Source of the DNA: Gloeopeniophorella convolvens
Lineage: Eukaryota; Basidiomycota; Agaricomycetes; Russulales
Reading direction: 5' to 3'
Assembly (NCBI GenBank): GCA_022496205.1
Contig: WTXD01000027.1
Location: 124,001 to 188,000, forward strand
Length of the DNA stretch: 64,000 nucleotides
Shown: positions 44,706-56,424 of the stretch, piece by piece
Position numbering within the stretch: position 1 is the first letter of the stretch
How the letters are laid out: every line of letters begins with the position of its first letter
Notes under the pieces: model-generated
The model's input: the letters and a program-made list of their open reading frames with translations, nothing else
Told to the model about the DNA's origin: nothing
The model's database searches: none
Program-made: the position numbers and the translations under genes

Positions 44706-47676
44706 TCAATGCTGCTCGTAGATGTTCCACGTCTGTCATTCCAGGTTAGAGGACAAAACAACTGCGCACAAAAGCGGAGCACTGACCTTCCGCCACCCGA
44801 GCCCCCAGTGTTCGTTAATCGGCCCGTCGATGCCCCACGCGACGCCGCGGAACCACCAGAAGTTCGCGACGATTGCAAACGCGCACGCGCCGAAGACGAT
44901 CGACTTGGTGCGCTCCGAGAGGCGCCGCGCGGTGAAGAAGAAGTGATCGAGTATGTGTGCCCCCATCAGCACGGCGAAGTAGAGCGTCGGGAGCTGTGGG
45001 AGAACGGGTCAGGGTACGGCGCTTCGGCAGGCACGGTCGGACGTACGTAGTGGTGGACATAGGTGACACGGCCCATGATTAGGAAAGGCACTGGTGACGA
45101 TGTCAGCTTGGGTGGGCGCGACATGAAAGCGCGGCATGCGTACGGTAGTGCAGGATCCAGCCAAAGAGCGCGATCTTGCCCACATACAAGAAATGCTCCC
45201 ACTCCCCTGTGCAGATTGATAATCAGCCACTGAACCAAGTAACGTACAGAAAGACAGTTACGCACTGGGCTCCATGTCGACATACCGCCGCTGCATCCGG
45301 AACACGTACACACCGAACGCGAACAGGCCCACGAACAGGCTGATGGTAGAGCCCCACCAGACAACCGGCGTGCCGATGAGGTAGTACTTCGTCTGCTGGT
45401 CGCCCCAGCCACACATGCGGAGGCCAAGGCGCATGAGCGGCCAGTCCGTCGGCGCCGATGCGAGAATGTCTTCCTTGTCCGGGTCCGGGATGAGCGCGTT
45501 GTTCGACGTCATCATCGCGACGTTGAGGTGCCAGAAGTCGCGCAGGAAGGGCGAGCGGTAGAATTTGGTCTCCCCGCGGGGCAGGCGGTCGTTCCAGTGG
45601 CTCTCGACGTTCCAGTACGTGTACACGTCGTCCGGATCGCTCTCCTTGTCGCAGCTCACCTCGATCTGCTTGAAGCCCCACTCCGGCAGGTTCTTGTTCG
45701 CTGCGCGGACGTAGCACCCGAGGACGAGGTGTCGGAAGCGCAGGCGCGTGGTGAGCGAGTGGATGCGGTCGAACTTCTCGCGCTTGCCGCGATTCAGATC
45801 GTCAACGACTTCAACTACCCAGTAGTCATTCTGGTCTCCCACGGTCGCATTACCATAGCACGACACCTCGTTGTTGAGCTTCGTTACCGGCGCGGGGATA
45901 TTGTGCGAGTGCAGGTTGCGCCCGGTGGGCTCGTGTACGAGGCGGATGACGTCGCCGTGTTGGAGGTAGTGGATAGGACCATTCGGATCAACGTCGGGGT
46001 CTTCCCAACGAGGGGTGATGACCCAGTCGTTGTTCGAGTCCTTGTAATGGTAGCAAGTAACCTGCTGCTGGCCAGACCCGACGGGATAAGCCTGAACGTG
46101 GGAATGCAGGAGACCGCCTCCCCAGCCCATGTTTTTAAGTGTGAGTTTGGACCCATACGCAATCTCTGCGCAGAATGAGAAGCCATGTTGGTTCGTACAT
46201 CAACCCACGCACCGAGAGGGTTCTGGGCAAAGTCATTGCCGACAAGGTTCGCCTGGAACAGAGAGCTCATCTGCGCATCTCCAGGTCCAGAGTGGTTGAG
46301 GATGAGGAAGTGGATTTTGAAGGACATCATGTAGACGATGATAGGGAGTACAATTAGACAGGCGACACGCGCACCCCAGTGCCAGAGTTGAGTTCGCTAC
46401 AGCGCATCAGCACGCACCCTACTGAAAAATGCACAAAGAACACACCGCTGACATCCGCAGGTCACCGAATTTGTTCCACAGATCCTCGACCGTGTACAGA
46501 CCGACAAGAGCCGTGACGAACAAACCGACCCATTTTACACTAAGAGATGTCAGCAAGAGCGAAACTGGCTGTGGAATGCAACGGACGCACCTGGATACAC
46601 ATCCAATCGAAGCCCCAGTGAAAGCTAGCCATAGCCACCAGTCAAATGAGAATGATCTGGTTATCATGAGTTACGTATTAAATGAATATGCGCTATTCCA
46701 CGCACTGATACTGCTGATTGTGGAATTTAGAGAGGCCGAAGACGGTGGTGAAGGTGAAAAAGAGTAGCATGGAATCCAAAAGAACGAATCGCGATATGCA
46801 CAACCAGGCGACATCTACCCAAGGGCGGCGTCAGGGGCTACTGCTGCTACCGAAGGGGATGCAACACGCACCGAATAGACACATCAACGCGACGAGATGG
46901 CACGCCCGCGTGCTCATGCCGAGCTCAACGGCGGTGTACCACCCGAGCGGGACCATCGCAACGCCGAACGTAGCCATGATGACGCGCATCGCGACGTACG
47001 GCACCGAGTCCGGGTACGCCTCGCCGCTCTTGAACTCGAAGTTGCCGTCGTAGCCCGAGAGCAGCCCCGCAAGCCCGACAAGCATCTTCCCGAGCGGCGG
47101 GTGCACGTCGAAGTAAAACTCGCGTTTGAGGTAGTGCGAGCCGAACTTGCCAAAGTGCGCCTCATCCCACACCACGACGGGCGACTTGCCGATCTTGTGG
47201 TACCGCGTCCAGCAGGAGAGCAGCGTGTACACCGCGGGCGCGACGTGCTCGAGGTTCTGCTGGACGAACTCGCGCTGCAACGGCGGTGAGCTGGCACACT
47301 TAGGGGCGCATGACGGGACGGTGACACGCACAATGGATGCAGGCGGCGGTGGCGGTCCCCGTCGCGCTACCCGTCCCCCACCCCCGTATTTAGGATAGGA
47401 GTTCGCCTTGGCGTAGACGTCCTTGCCCTCGCCGTCATGCTCGTCGACCCAGTCCTTCTCCTGCTGCGGAGCGGGTGTGTCGGGGGTGTGGTGGGCGACT
47501 CTGCGGCGCGCCGCGGTGTCTTCGGCCATATAGTAGGGGAGCTCTTCCTGTCTGTGGGAGGCTTGCCAGTCGTTCGAAGAGTGGACGGGATAGCGGACGA
47601 GTTCGAAGTCTTCAGAGGCGTGAGTTGGACTGTCTGGCGGTGCGTAGACAGTGATGGCAATTTCCGGGTTTGGCAT
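44706..47676 (-). CDS. Dolichyl-phosphate-mannose:protein O-mannosyltransferase (PMT family)
   Basis: A multi-pass ER membrane enzyme that transfers mannose from dolichyl phosphate to Ser/Thr of secreted proteins. It starts MPNPEIAITVY at 47676, with a cytoplasmic leader. The luminal catalytic loop is WDEAHFGKFGSHYLKREFYFD followed by VHPPLGKMLVGLAGLLSGYDG, carrying the family's Asp-Glu pair. Hydrophobic segments follow (FVLLDSMLLFFTFTTVFGL, SFDWWLWLAFTGASIGCV, VGLFVTALVGLYTVEDLW). The MIR region (~46330-45700) has GPGDAQMSSLFQANL, GGGLLHSHVQAYP and WVVEVVDD. The C-terminal membrane part ends ANFWWFRGVAWGIDGPINEHWG, then a short last exon WNIYEQH and stop at 44706-44708. Many 50-70 nt introns. 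Subfamily (PMT2 rather than PMT1 or PMT4) is my impression only. All blocks are in place, so the gene looks intact. Confidence 0.88.
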
Positions 47677-48147
47677 CGGCTTGAGATTATGTACGGCCTC
47701 AGTTTTGCGTTTACGGGATTGAGTGTGGCCACCGTCGGCCGTGAGGAAGGGTAAGAGTGAACGCTGGCGAGCCTGCGGGGTGTTTTTCTTAAGTATTGAC
47801 TGCTGTCTAAGTTGACTGTGGATGACACGTAGGCAGCGGCAGATCCACGGGCCTCATCCTCGCACATATTTGGGAACACCTCAAATCACGGCCAATTTCA
47901 CCGCTTTCTGTTCGAATCACGATGGACACTGGCATGGCCATTACACACAACACTCTAGACCAACAGCAGACACGTCGTACGCTACTGCACTGATCGCTTC
48001 CCGATGCACCCGGAACTGAATGGCCATAGAGCAGACGACACAAGCCGCCTTCGCGGGCGACAACATACCCGGTATTAGCAAAGTATGATAGCAAAACATA
48101 TAGAGATACATCGAATCGCGCAAGAGAAGACTGCCGGTCCTACCAAC
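47677..48147. other. Intergenic region
   Basis: Holds the promoter of the mannosyltransferase gene and the 3' flank of the fibrillarin gene. No further gene is recognised. Confidence 0.4.
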
Positions 48148-49367
48148 CTACATGTGACGGACGTACTTAGCTGATGGTAAGAGGTTAGCACTCGACGCGG
48201 GCACACCACGAAGAAGGCACAGACCTGTGACCATAGCGTGATCTCGCTCATAGGGCTCTAGTGTGATTTGTTCAATTGGCTTGAACATCTCAGCGCGTAA
48301 TGCGTTAATCTCTCTCGTGAATACCGCGTCCGCAGGAGCGGTAGAGTCAATACAGTTTGCCTTGATGGAAATCACGGCGTGTCCGCCGGTCTTCAGAAAC
48401 TGGTGCGCGTTGTGTGCCACGATGCGAGCCTGGTCCGGCTGGGCAACGTCGGCGAAGATGACATCGACTGAAGAAAGTAGCATGCGGTATTTTTGAGGGA
48501 AGCGAGCATCCTCGACAATAGCTGCGTATACGTGAGCCTTCGGACAGAACTCACTACAGCTGAAGACATACGGATGACATTTGTGCGCTTCTTGGCCATG
48601 TTAATCAGGTCACGCCCTGACCGAGGCGAAAATTCGACGGCATAGACGACGCCCTCCTAAACGCGAGACAAGCAGATCAGCGAGGTTCAGACTAGTGCGC
48701 TTTTGAAATCAACGTACTGGGCCCACGATATCCGCAACGTGGCTCACACTCGTGCCGCTTGCCGCGCCAAGGTACAGCACCTTCGCACCAGGGCAGATAT
48801 AGATCTTGTCCATACCGCCGAGCACACCCGCAGCGAGCTTGCTCCTGAACGGGTTCCACACGCGGTACTCAATTTTTGTCCCGTCCGGCCCGCCCTCGAC
48901 GGAGATGCGCTTCTCGCCGTACACGGACTCTCCGGGGACGAGGTTTTTGGTGACGAGCATGGACTCCTTGCCCTTCGCGATGAAGACGCCCTCGTGGACG
49001 TGCGGTTCGATGATGACGTTTGCGCCGCCCCTCGCGCCGCCCCTGCCCCTGGGGGCACCGCGCCCGCCGCGTCCTGGAGCGCCGCGTCCACCGCCTCGGC
49101 CGCGAGACTGGATGCCACCACCTGTATGCGAGTACACGCGGTCAGCGAAAGAGTACGTGCGACAAAAAAAGAACCACGTACGACCGCCTCGTCCGCCTCC
49201 TCTGCCACCACGGTCGCCTCCGCCCCCGCGACCACCGCGTCCTCCACCCCTACCGCCAAAACCACCGCCAAAACCACCACGGCCACCGGAAGCACCTGTT
49301 GCATAGAATAAATCCACGTTCCGGTACGTCTTCTGAACGTGCGGCTTGAGTACGTACCAAATGCCAT
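48148..49367 (-). CDS. NOP1: Fibrillarin, rRNA 2'-O-methyltransferase of box C/D snoRNPs
   Basis: The start MAFG at 49367 is split off by an intron. A glycine/arginine-rich domain of about 60-70 residues follows (many RGG repeats, over two exons). The methyltransferase core begins [19 protein letters not shown]. It contains [36 protein letters not shown], the SAM-binding [44 protein letters not shown], the [18 protein letters not shown] strand with the catalytic Asp, [16 protein letters not shown], and [16 protein letters not shown] 50-odd-nt intron leads to a tiny last exon encoding AKYVRHM. It acts in the nucleolus, where it methylates rRNA and, in yeast, also histone H2A Gln. All motifs are intact and at the usual spacing. 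Confidence 0.93.
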
Positions 49368-49755
49368 TTTTTTATGCCCGACGAGGAGGAGAAGGCCCTT
49401 TTTGCTGCTGCGCGACAAAGGTCGGCTCGGAAATTTTGGCAGATGAGAAAGTTCGCCCTGCGTCGCCAAACGTGTGCAAATACGCCCTCTCCCCGGATCA
49501 TGCTTTTCTTCCCTGAACGGCCATGGCATATTCAAATCCACTGCTCTCACAGTCGACCGTGATAACTCGGGCTGCTATCCTCGACTCGCTCTTCGGTCTT
49601 GGTCTCAGAAAATGCTCGCAAAGTGCGCGTGATACGAAAGCTGACCGACAACTACATTCAATGCGAGTGCGTTACAATGACCCGGATTACAAGTTACACA
49701 AGGAACACTATAGAGAAACCAACGAGAAATTCGCTACACGCTTCTGCGTTTGTCG
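49368..49755. other. Intergenic region between fibrillarin and Hsp20 genes
   Basis: No gene recognised. It contains the promoter of the fibrillarin gene and the 3' end of the left Hsp20 gene. Confidence 0.4.
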
Positions 49756-50315
49756 TCACGCAATGGCGATTCTAGCTGGGGCTGCCTCGGGCACAGACTT
49801 GGGGAACGTGATGTTCAGAACACCATCGTTCATCGACGCCTTGATGTCCTCATTCTGCAGCGCCAGTTGTCAGCACATTGATCACATCAACTGCAAGCTA
49901 CCAGTGCTTACCTTGATGCCCTGAGGCAGGGAGAGCGACCTGGTGAACTTGCCGAACCGCCGCTCGCGGATCGCGTACCCGTCCTCGTTCCGCTCAGAGG
50001 ATGTATTGGTCTCTCCGGACACGGTCAATACGTTATCGTGCACGTCGATGGACACGTTTTCCTTCTGCAGACCGGGAAGCTCGAAGGACGCGGTGACGAG
50101 GTTTGTGTCCTTGTCGTGGTGAACGTCCATCCTGAAGGAACCCATGAATACGGCGTTCACACGATGAGACTAATGTTTGAGACCTACCTTGGACGGAAGG
50201 TATCTACTACCTGGTTCTGGCTGCGGAGCTGGCGGTTACTGTGAATATTGAACGCTTCGTCGAAGAAGCGGTCGAAGGGTGCGAAGTCGTTAAAGAAGTA
50301 GTTGGTGAGCGACAT
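49756..50315 (-). CDS. Small heat-shock protein Hsp20, left copy
   Basis: Three exons encode about 148 residues. Exon 1 starts MSLTNYFFNDFAPFDRFFDEAF at 50315. After an intron the alpha-crystallin domain runs MDVHHDKDTNLVTASFELPG, LQKENVSIDVHDNVLTVSGE and ERRFGKFTRSLSLPQGIK. After a second intron come NEDIKASMNDGVLNITFP and the I-x-I-like C-terminal RIAIA. It is a cytosolic ATP-independent chaperone that forms oligomers. The copy at 50831 is over 90% alike in the core and in the opposite direction, so the two arose by inverted duplication or gene conversion. Length is usual for fungal Hsp20. Confidence 0.92.
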
Positions 50316-50388
50316 AGTATATGAGGCGATGAGTCAGTTCAACTGTTTCGAGTCTGGGTTGTTGACACGACTCGCACCGTATGATGTG

Positions 50389-50396
50389 CTTTTATA
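50389..50396 (-). promoter_or_regulatory. TATA box of left Hsp20 gene
   Basis: TATAAAAG on the minus strand, about 74 bp before the start codon at 50315. Confidence 0.7.
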
Positions 50397-50647
50397 CTAA
50401 TGAGAACCATCGTGCTCCAAACCTGTGGAAGCTTCTCGGGACTTCAAATTGATTCATGCGGGGGAGTAGTGGTCCCGTTTTGGAAGGTGGGGTGCAGGAT
50501 CATTCAAACTATACTTCTTAGCAGTCCACACGGGAGCATCATCTAGAAAGGTCTCATGACGTTTCCTTCTAGTTCATTCAAGTCGTATTAAGCGCGGGGA
50601 GGATGAACAGTAATCCTTGTAATCAACTCGGATTCTGAGAACGTGCT

Positions 50648-50657
50648 GGAACATTCA
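50648..50657. promoter_or_regulatory. Heat-shock-element-like site 1
   Basis: GGAACATTCA fits nGAAnnTTCn, the inverted pair bound by heat-shock factor. It is in the middle of the shared promoter. Confidence 0.55.
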
Positions 50658-50721
50658 GTGACCAAAATAGGAAGAGGGCACGCGTCCCACCTCATTCCAA
50701 AACAAGAAGACGACACCTCCG

Positions 50722-50731
50722 AGAACATTCT
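50722..50731. promoter_or_regulatory. Heat-shock-element-like site 2
   Basis: AGAACATTCT fits nGAAnnTTCn and is followed at once by another GAA. It lies about 40 bp before the TATA box of the right gene. Confidence 0.6.
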
Positions 50732-50761
50732 GAACAAAATGGGTGTGAGCAGATGAGAGCG

Positions 50762-50768
50762 TATAAAA
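50762..50768 (+). promoter_or_regulatory. TATA box of right Hsp20 gene
   Basis: TATAAAA on the plus strand, about 69 bp before the start codon at 50831, mirroring the left gene. Confidence 0.7.
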
Positions 50769-50830
50769 GCACGGCGAATTTCGATGACCGGCTGCAAGAA
50801 CCACAGCTCGAGATCCTCTACTCAGCATAA

Positions 50831-51391
50831 ATGTCGCTCACCAACTACTTCTTCAACGACTTCGCCGCCTTCGACCGCTTCTTCGACGAAGCGTTCAATT
50901 CGTATGCGCGTCGCCAGATCCAGAACCCGAATCAATCTGTCGACGCATTTCGCCCGAGGTGAGCTTGTGGCCCTGTCTATTACACTCACAGTCATAGCTC
51001 ATTGGCTCGTACAGGATGGACGTTCACCATGACAAGAACACAAACACCGTAACAGCGTCCTTTGAGCTCCCGGGTCTGCAAAAGGAAAACGTGTCGATCG
51101 ACGTGCACAACAACGTCCTGACCGTGTCCGGGGAGACCAACACATCCTCCGAGCGGAACGAGGACGGATACGCGATTCGCGAGCGACGCTCCGGCAAATT
51201 CACCAGGTCGCTCTCCTTGCCCGAGGGTATCAAGGTGAGCATAAGTACGCTCTCGAGCGCGCAGATGAGGGTGTTAACTGTTCGCCTGGTAGAATGAGGA
51301 TATCAAGGCATCCATGGATAGTGGTGTGCTGAACATCACGTTCCCCAGGTCTGCGCCGGAGTCTTCCCCGGCGAGGATCTCCATCGCTTGA
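50831..51391 (+). CDS. Small heat-shock protein Hsp20, right copy
   Basis: Exons 50831-50958, 51015-51234 and 51293-51391 give 148 residues. The N-terminus MSLTNYFFNDFAAFDRFFDE is followed by the alpha-crystallin domain MDVHHDKNTNTVTASFELPG, LQKENVSIDVHNNVLTVSGE and FTRSLSLPEGIK. The last exon encodes NEDIKASMDSGVLNITFP and ends RISIA. Intron positions are identical to those of the left copy. Differences cluster in the first exon (NSYARRQIQNPNQSVD against NIHSNRQLRSQNQVVD). A cytosolic holdase chaperone role follows from the family. Confidence 0.93.
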
Positions 51392-52057
51392 TTTTTCTTG
51401 ATGTTCGATTGACGGGCCAGAAAGTATGTAGACACTTGCCTGGACATTCTCTGAGGCTTTGCATATTTTGTACGACAAGCTGCTATGTAGAATCTGTTGA
51501 ATGACATATAATGACACCTAAGTTTCAATGGCACAAAGCATTTTCGGAGTGACAAGGAGTCTTGAGTCGGTCCCTCGGCCATACTTACTTACATCTTGGG
51601 GACGGTCGTGACGGTTCAAGCTCAAGCTTCAAGTCGAAGGAGAGACGGTTCATGTAATCGCGCTCCTCGGCCGGCCGCAGCCGAAGCACTCTCGGTGGCC
51701 GCCGGTGGCTCGGACCTGCGCAACTCGGACGCGTGTTGGAAGCGTCCACTGGCAATCCTTTCCTTCCGTATTCCGTATTAACGCCGATTCTCGGTTCGGA
51801 GGCCACCGCGACCGCAGTCACCTAGCCACTCGTTTCTATCTCTTATTCACGATTAATCTACCCTTAGATCTCCGCACGTAGGGTGCTGAGTGGTGCCTAC
51901 AAGTTCTACAAGTTCACCTGCACCAGTCGCCGACACCTTCCGTTTCGCCACGTCAACCTCAGAATTTGTCTGCCACTTTACTCTTCAGCCTCGCACTCCA
52001 CATCAACGCACTACCACACAGGGTCTCCCCTACACCATCACAACCCCCAGAAAACCA
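51392..52057. other. Intergenic region
   Basis: No gene recognised. It holds the 3' flank of the Hsp20 gene and the promoter and leader of the first F-box gene. Confidence 0.4.
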
Positions 52058-53584
52058 ATGGACATCCAGTCCAGCGATCCCGTCTCTGCGGGGCAATCTG
52101 CGCTCGTTCCAAGTGACAGCATTGGTGAGTATACCACTATCTGACTTTGGGGTGACTCTCACAGTTCTGCAGCGTTGGGCATCACCGCTTCGATTTCGGT
52201 ACTCCACGATGAAATCCTTCTCGAAGTATTCGACTGCGTTCGCCGAGCGAACGAGAAGGCTTGGTTGCGGAGGTACCTATGGTTGAGGCTTGCGCATGTG
52301 TGTCGACGGTGGCAATGCATCGTCTTTGCTTCGCCTTCACGCCTTAGGCTGCAGCTCTACTGCACTTACGGGACAGATGTCTACTCGCTGCTAGAGCACT
52401 GGCCCTCTCTTCCTATATCTATCGACTATCCGAAATGGCCCGACGGCAAAGAGGACGATATCTGGGATTCACTCAAACATGAAGACCGGGTTCAAGAGGT
52501 CAATATCTCCATGGAGGCCTGGGCGATGGTTGACCATGTGGAGATGATCGAGGTTGCTATGCCTGTGCTGGAGGACCTCGCATACGAGTGCGAGGAAGAG
52601 GAAGTAACGCTACCGGACACCTTTCTCGGCGGCTACGCCCCACGTTTGCGTACCTTACATCTGGGCGGATTCGTTATTCCAGCGCAATTGCCCTTCTTTC
52701 TATCTGCCACCGGTCTCGTTTGCCTTCGCCTCTTTGGACGCCCACACCTTGGCCTTTTACCTGAACAGCTCTTGGCATATTTAGACGTTATGCCCCAGCT
52801 AGAGACACTAATTATTAGCAACATTATCGACTCGGAAAGTCCAAATCCTGCACCACGTCGCGTGATGTCTTCTCCGAGCGAACGCGTAATGTTGCTCAAG
52901 CTCACAACCTTCGGATTCTCGGGCAGTGACAGATACCTGGATGCTCTGCTATCCCAATTGGACGCACCTCAACTTACGAATCTCACCATCACTATCCTAC
53001 ACACTACTTATACCTCTTCTTACAAAACACCCCACCTCCCAAGCTTCATCCGTCGAGCCGCCAACCTCAAGCCCGACATGGCCTCTGTGTGCTACTCGGA
53101 GGTGTCCATGACTGTCGGGGTTCGCGCGCTGCACCAAGACGTAGCAATGTGGCTACAAGTCGGCCCGCTCTCACTCGAACCCGAAGTCGGCTGGCAAGTC
53201 GCGGAAGCGAAGCAAATATCCGATGATATGAGCTACATCCTTGCCTCGGTGGAAACGCTCACGCTGCACACGACCCCAACAGAGGCAGCCGACGTCGCCG
53301 ATCCGGCAATCTGGCGCAGTCTGCTGGCGTGTTGCCGCTCTGTGAAGCTCATCGTGGTCCCTAGCACGCTCTCTGCGCCTCTTGCCAACGCGCTGACACC
53401 CGAGACCGACGAGCAAGTCATGGATGTACTCCCCGCGCTCCGAGAGCTCCAAGTGCTCTGCCATGGCAAGGACGACCGTCGCGGGTCCATCCGGCTTGAC
53501 GCCTTCGGTCCCTTTTCCGCTGCACGCCGGAAAGCTGACCGCGAAGTCCTCATCCACTATACCATGACACTATCCGACAACTAG
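52058..53584 (+). CDS. F-box-like protein, array copy 1
   Basis: Exon 1 52058-52124 (MDIQSSDPVSAG...) joins via a 48-nt intron to 52173-53584, for 492 residues. The F-box follows the splice: LHDEILLEVFD, then WLRLAHVCRRWQCIVFASPSRLRLQLYCTYG, the usual basidiomycete F-box form. The rest is a long leucine-rich part with irregular repeats (PRLRTLHLGGF, GLVCLRLFGRPHL, MPQLETLIISN, LDAPQLTNLTITIL), which probably forms an LRR-like solenoid for target binding. F-box proteins bind Skp1 and bring targets to SCF ubiquitin ligases; this role is inferred. The C-terminus LRELQVLCHGKDDRRGSIRLDAF is shared with the two copies downstream. The sequence is intact. Confidence 0.8.
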
Positions 53585-54338
53585 CATCTGGAGAAACGAT
53601 CCTCGGGATCGCTGCAGACGTCTACGTGACAGGCACATCCAGCGCAACCGTACTGTCTCACGTGTCCCAGCACACTGCTATCCTTCCTATATCTCCTGTC
53701 GTTCACGCATCCCACGTGGAACCTCGTCTTGCATTCGTCGCACTTTGGGTTATACCTAATTGGCTCATAGATCTCTAGATACCATCCTACGTAGACTGTC
53801 GCACATAATCGACTTACTCCAAGTAATACATACCCAGTTCCGTCTCGACGTCCCTTCCTTTATACACATAGATCGATCATAGAAGGGTATTCCACAATCA
53901 GTGTGATGCAGTCCCAAACTTGCTACTATGTCAGGCACTTTAAGTTTACCGAGCTCCAAGTGGCAAATCGTGACAAGGGTGGCTCCAAGGCTCAAGCGTG
54001 TCTGACGCGGCGGCGTTGGCCGAGGTCTCGGTCAGCTCGGACCTGCTCTGACTCCTGTCCAGCTCTCGGATCCAGAATGGTTTCCCCGTTTCCCCTGACT
54101 AAATTTTCCCTGCCAATCGTGATGAAGAGGAGCACCTCGCCAGTCCTCACCCCGCGCGGGCATGATCGGCATGGTCGTCTTCAAACTTCAAGTTGGTCCT
54201 TGCGCGTGAACTACAACCAATTCCCTTGCCCAATCCTACCTATCAAGGATTTGCGACGTTCCTCAAGCACATAGTTATCCTGTCACCCCCGCCCCGCAGT
54301 CTATCTCCCGAAACCGGAGCATACCAAGGGACGAACCA
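53585..54338. other. Intergenic region, F-box copies 1-2
   Basis: No gene recognised. Confidence 0.35.
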
Positions 54339-55834
54339 ATGGATGCGCGGCAAAGAGAACTCAATTCCGCGGGGCCTAAGCTGGCGCCGCGCGACAACAG
54401 TAAGGTTGACATCCTTTGTGTCACAGTGCAACATCTCATGCCTTGCAAACAGCGGCCATCGGTGGCTCGATACATGTGCTCTTCGACGACATCCTCCTGA
54501 ATATATTCGACCACTACCGCGTGGCAATGGGGAGGGTCTGGCTGGAGCATCTCCTATGGCTACGGCTCTCACACGTGTGCCGGCGCTGGCGATACGTCGT
54601 CTATGCTTTCCCCTCGCGCCTGAAGGCGCGGCTCCACTGCACTTACGACGTCCCTCTGCTGACCGACTACTGGCCTACGTTGCCCATCGCACTCGAGTAT
54701 CTGAACTGGGAGCAGGGAGACGAGATTTACACCTCGCTTAACTACCGGGACCGCATCCAAGAGATCAATCTTTCCATGGAGGGCTGGGCTATGCGCAATC
54801 ATTTATCAAGAATGACACATGCGATGCCCGCGCTGGAAGACCTCGCGTGCAAGTCCAAACACAGCGAAGTTACGATTCCTCTCAAGTTCCTTGGCGGATA
54901 CACCCCGCGTCTACGCACCTTATCTCTCGACAACCTTATGCTTTCACCCCGATTACCCTTCTTGCTATCCGCCAATGGCCTCGTCAGCCTCCAACTCAAG
55001 AGGTGTCTACCTCTCACTCTCTCATCGGGAGACCTTCTGGAGTACCTGCACGCAATGCCCCAGCTGGAGAGACTAGTCATCGATGGCACCACCTCCGACG
55101 ACCTCGACCCCATAGCTAGTCCCCGGGTATCTCATTTGACCGGGCCCGTCACCTTGGGTAGACTCGTGGCGTTCGAGGTTGCCGGCAACGACATGTTTTT
55201 GGACTCCCTTCTGTCTCAGCTTCACCTACCGGAAGTTCTGGACTTTGCCGTCACCATCTTCCGAAACCCGTATAGAATGCCGCACTTTCCGGAATTCGCC
55301 AGTCGCTCACTCGGGAACTTCAAAACTTGCGTGGTCAATATGGGTTACTCGAATAACGACGTGTATGTTGGCGCTAGTCCGCTGGATACAGACGCAAAAA
55401 TGTTATTCCAAGAAGTGTTCAAACATTCATATATCGAAGACGATCGGCCACTTGCAACAATGAAGCAGATGTGCTCAGACTTGCGTTCCGTCCTTACTTC
55501 TGCGGAAATGGCCTCGATGTCATCCCCCGATGTATCGGCTTATATCACCGACGACACGGTTTGGCGCGGTTTGCTGAGCTCCTGTCGTTCCGTAAAGCTC
55601 CTCAGGGTGCACGGCGGGATCTCTGCTCGACTTGCGCACGCGCTGACGGTAGAAACGGAAGAATCTGGCGTGGCGCTACTCCCTGCACTCCAAGCAATAG
55701 CATTGGTCTGCCGTGACGAAGACGAGCGTCGCGAACACATCCTAGTCGACATCTTTGGCCCTTTCATTGCTGCACGCAAGCAGGTTGGTCAGGACGTCGA
55801 TATCCTCCATCTCATCGAGCCGGAGAGGTTCTAA
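54339..55834 (+). CDS. F-box-like protein, array copy 2
   Basis: Exon 1 54339-54399 (MDARQRELNSAGPKLAPRDN) and exon 2 54453-55834 join through a 53-nt intron, for 480 residues. The F-box is VLFDDILLNIFDHYR...WLRLSHVCRRWRYVVYAFPSRLKARLHCTY. Leucine-rich blocks follow: LGGYTPRLRTLSLDNLM, LSANGLVSLQLKRC, YLHAMPQLERLVIDG and LHLPEVLDFAVTIF. The end VDIFGPFIAARKQVGQDVDILHLIEPERF matches copy 3 closely, so copies 2 and 3 are nearest relatives. The intron sits at the same place and phase as in copy 1. A role as SCF substrate receptor is inferred; the target is unknown. Confidence 0.82.
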
Positions 55835-56424
55835 CAGTTACATTCTGTATTAGAGTACGTCCTCCACCGCAACTTTATTTACTACCCTTACTCACGCCAG
55901 CCGTTACACTTGTGTGTAATAATTCAAATCAGCCTCAAGTTATATGTACCCATTTAACGACTCCGCGTAGGTCGCTGCCATGCCTAGCCAACCTGTATTA
56001 GTTTCCGTGCTGGTTTTCACCATCTAGTACTTTATCTGCAGTGACACTAAACCACATACCATATCCTATACGCGCCCGAGTATAGTAAAACATCCCGCGA
56101 GAATCGATTTTTGTTATCTCTAGCTCCAAGTGTACCAAGCTTCCAGGTCGTATAGGCCGTGGGTTCAATGTAGACTCTGTGTAACTCAGTGTACTGGCCT
56201 TGTGCTGGCAGGCTGGCGCCAGCCTCCGGTTGGCGCGAGTTGGCCGGGCTCGCCGCCGCCGCCCGGCGCCGACTTAATCTCTTTTCCTACATTGAACCAT
56301 TCCAACTCGCTCAACGCTCTATCAGACGGAACCCGTGTCATCACAGGAGCACGCAACTGCACTGTCATCGGGTACTGGTGACCCCACATTATCTACTCCC
56401 ACCCATCAAGCTTGAAACGCATTT
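55835..56424. other. Intergenic region, F-box copies 2-3
   Basis: No gene. The first ~80 bp resemble the 3' flank of copy 3 (58050-58110; shared words such as CGCAACTT and CCTTACTCAC), so the duplication unit included downstream sequence. Confidence 0.45.

Larger units (their letters stand above)
50316..50830. promoter_or_regulatory. Shared divergent promoter of the Hsp20 pair
   Basis: 515 bp between two divergent start codons. Mirror-placed TATA boxes and heat-shock-element-like GAAnnTTC words are present, so both genes are likely induced together by heat-shock factor. The control is inferred from motifs. Confidence 0.7.

Noticed and set aside
48709..49306. Plus-strand Pro-rich frame opposite fibrillarin.
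   Set aside because: Mirror image of the Gly/Arg-rich domain; no independent support.
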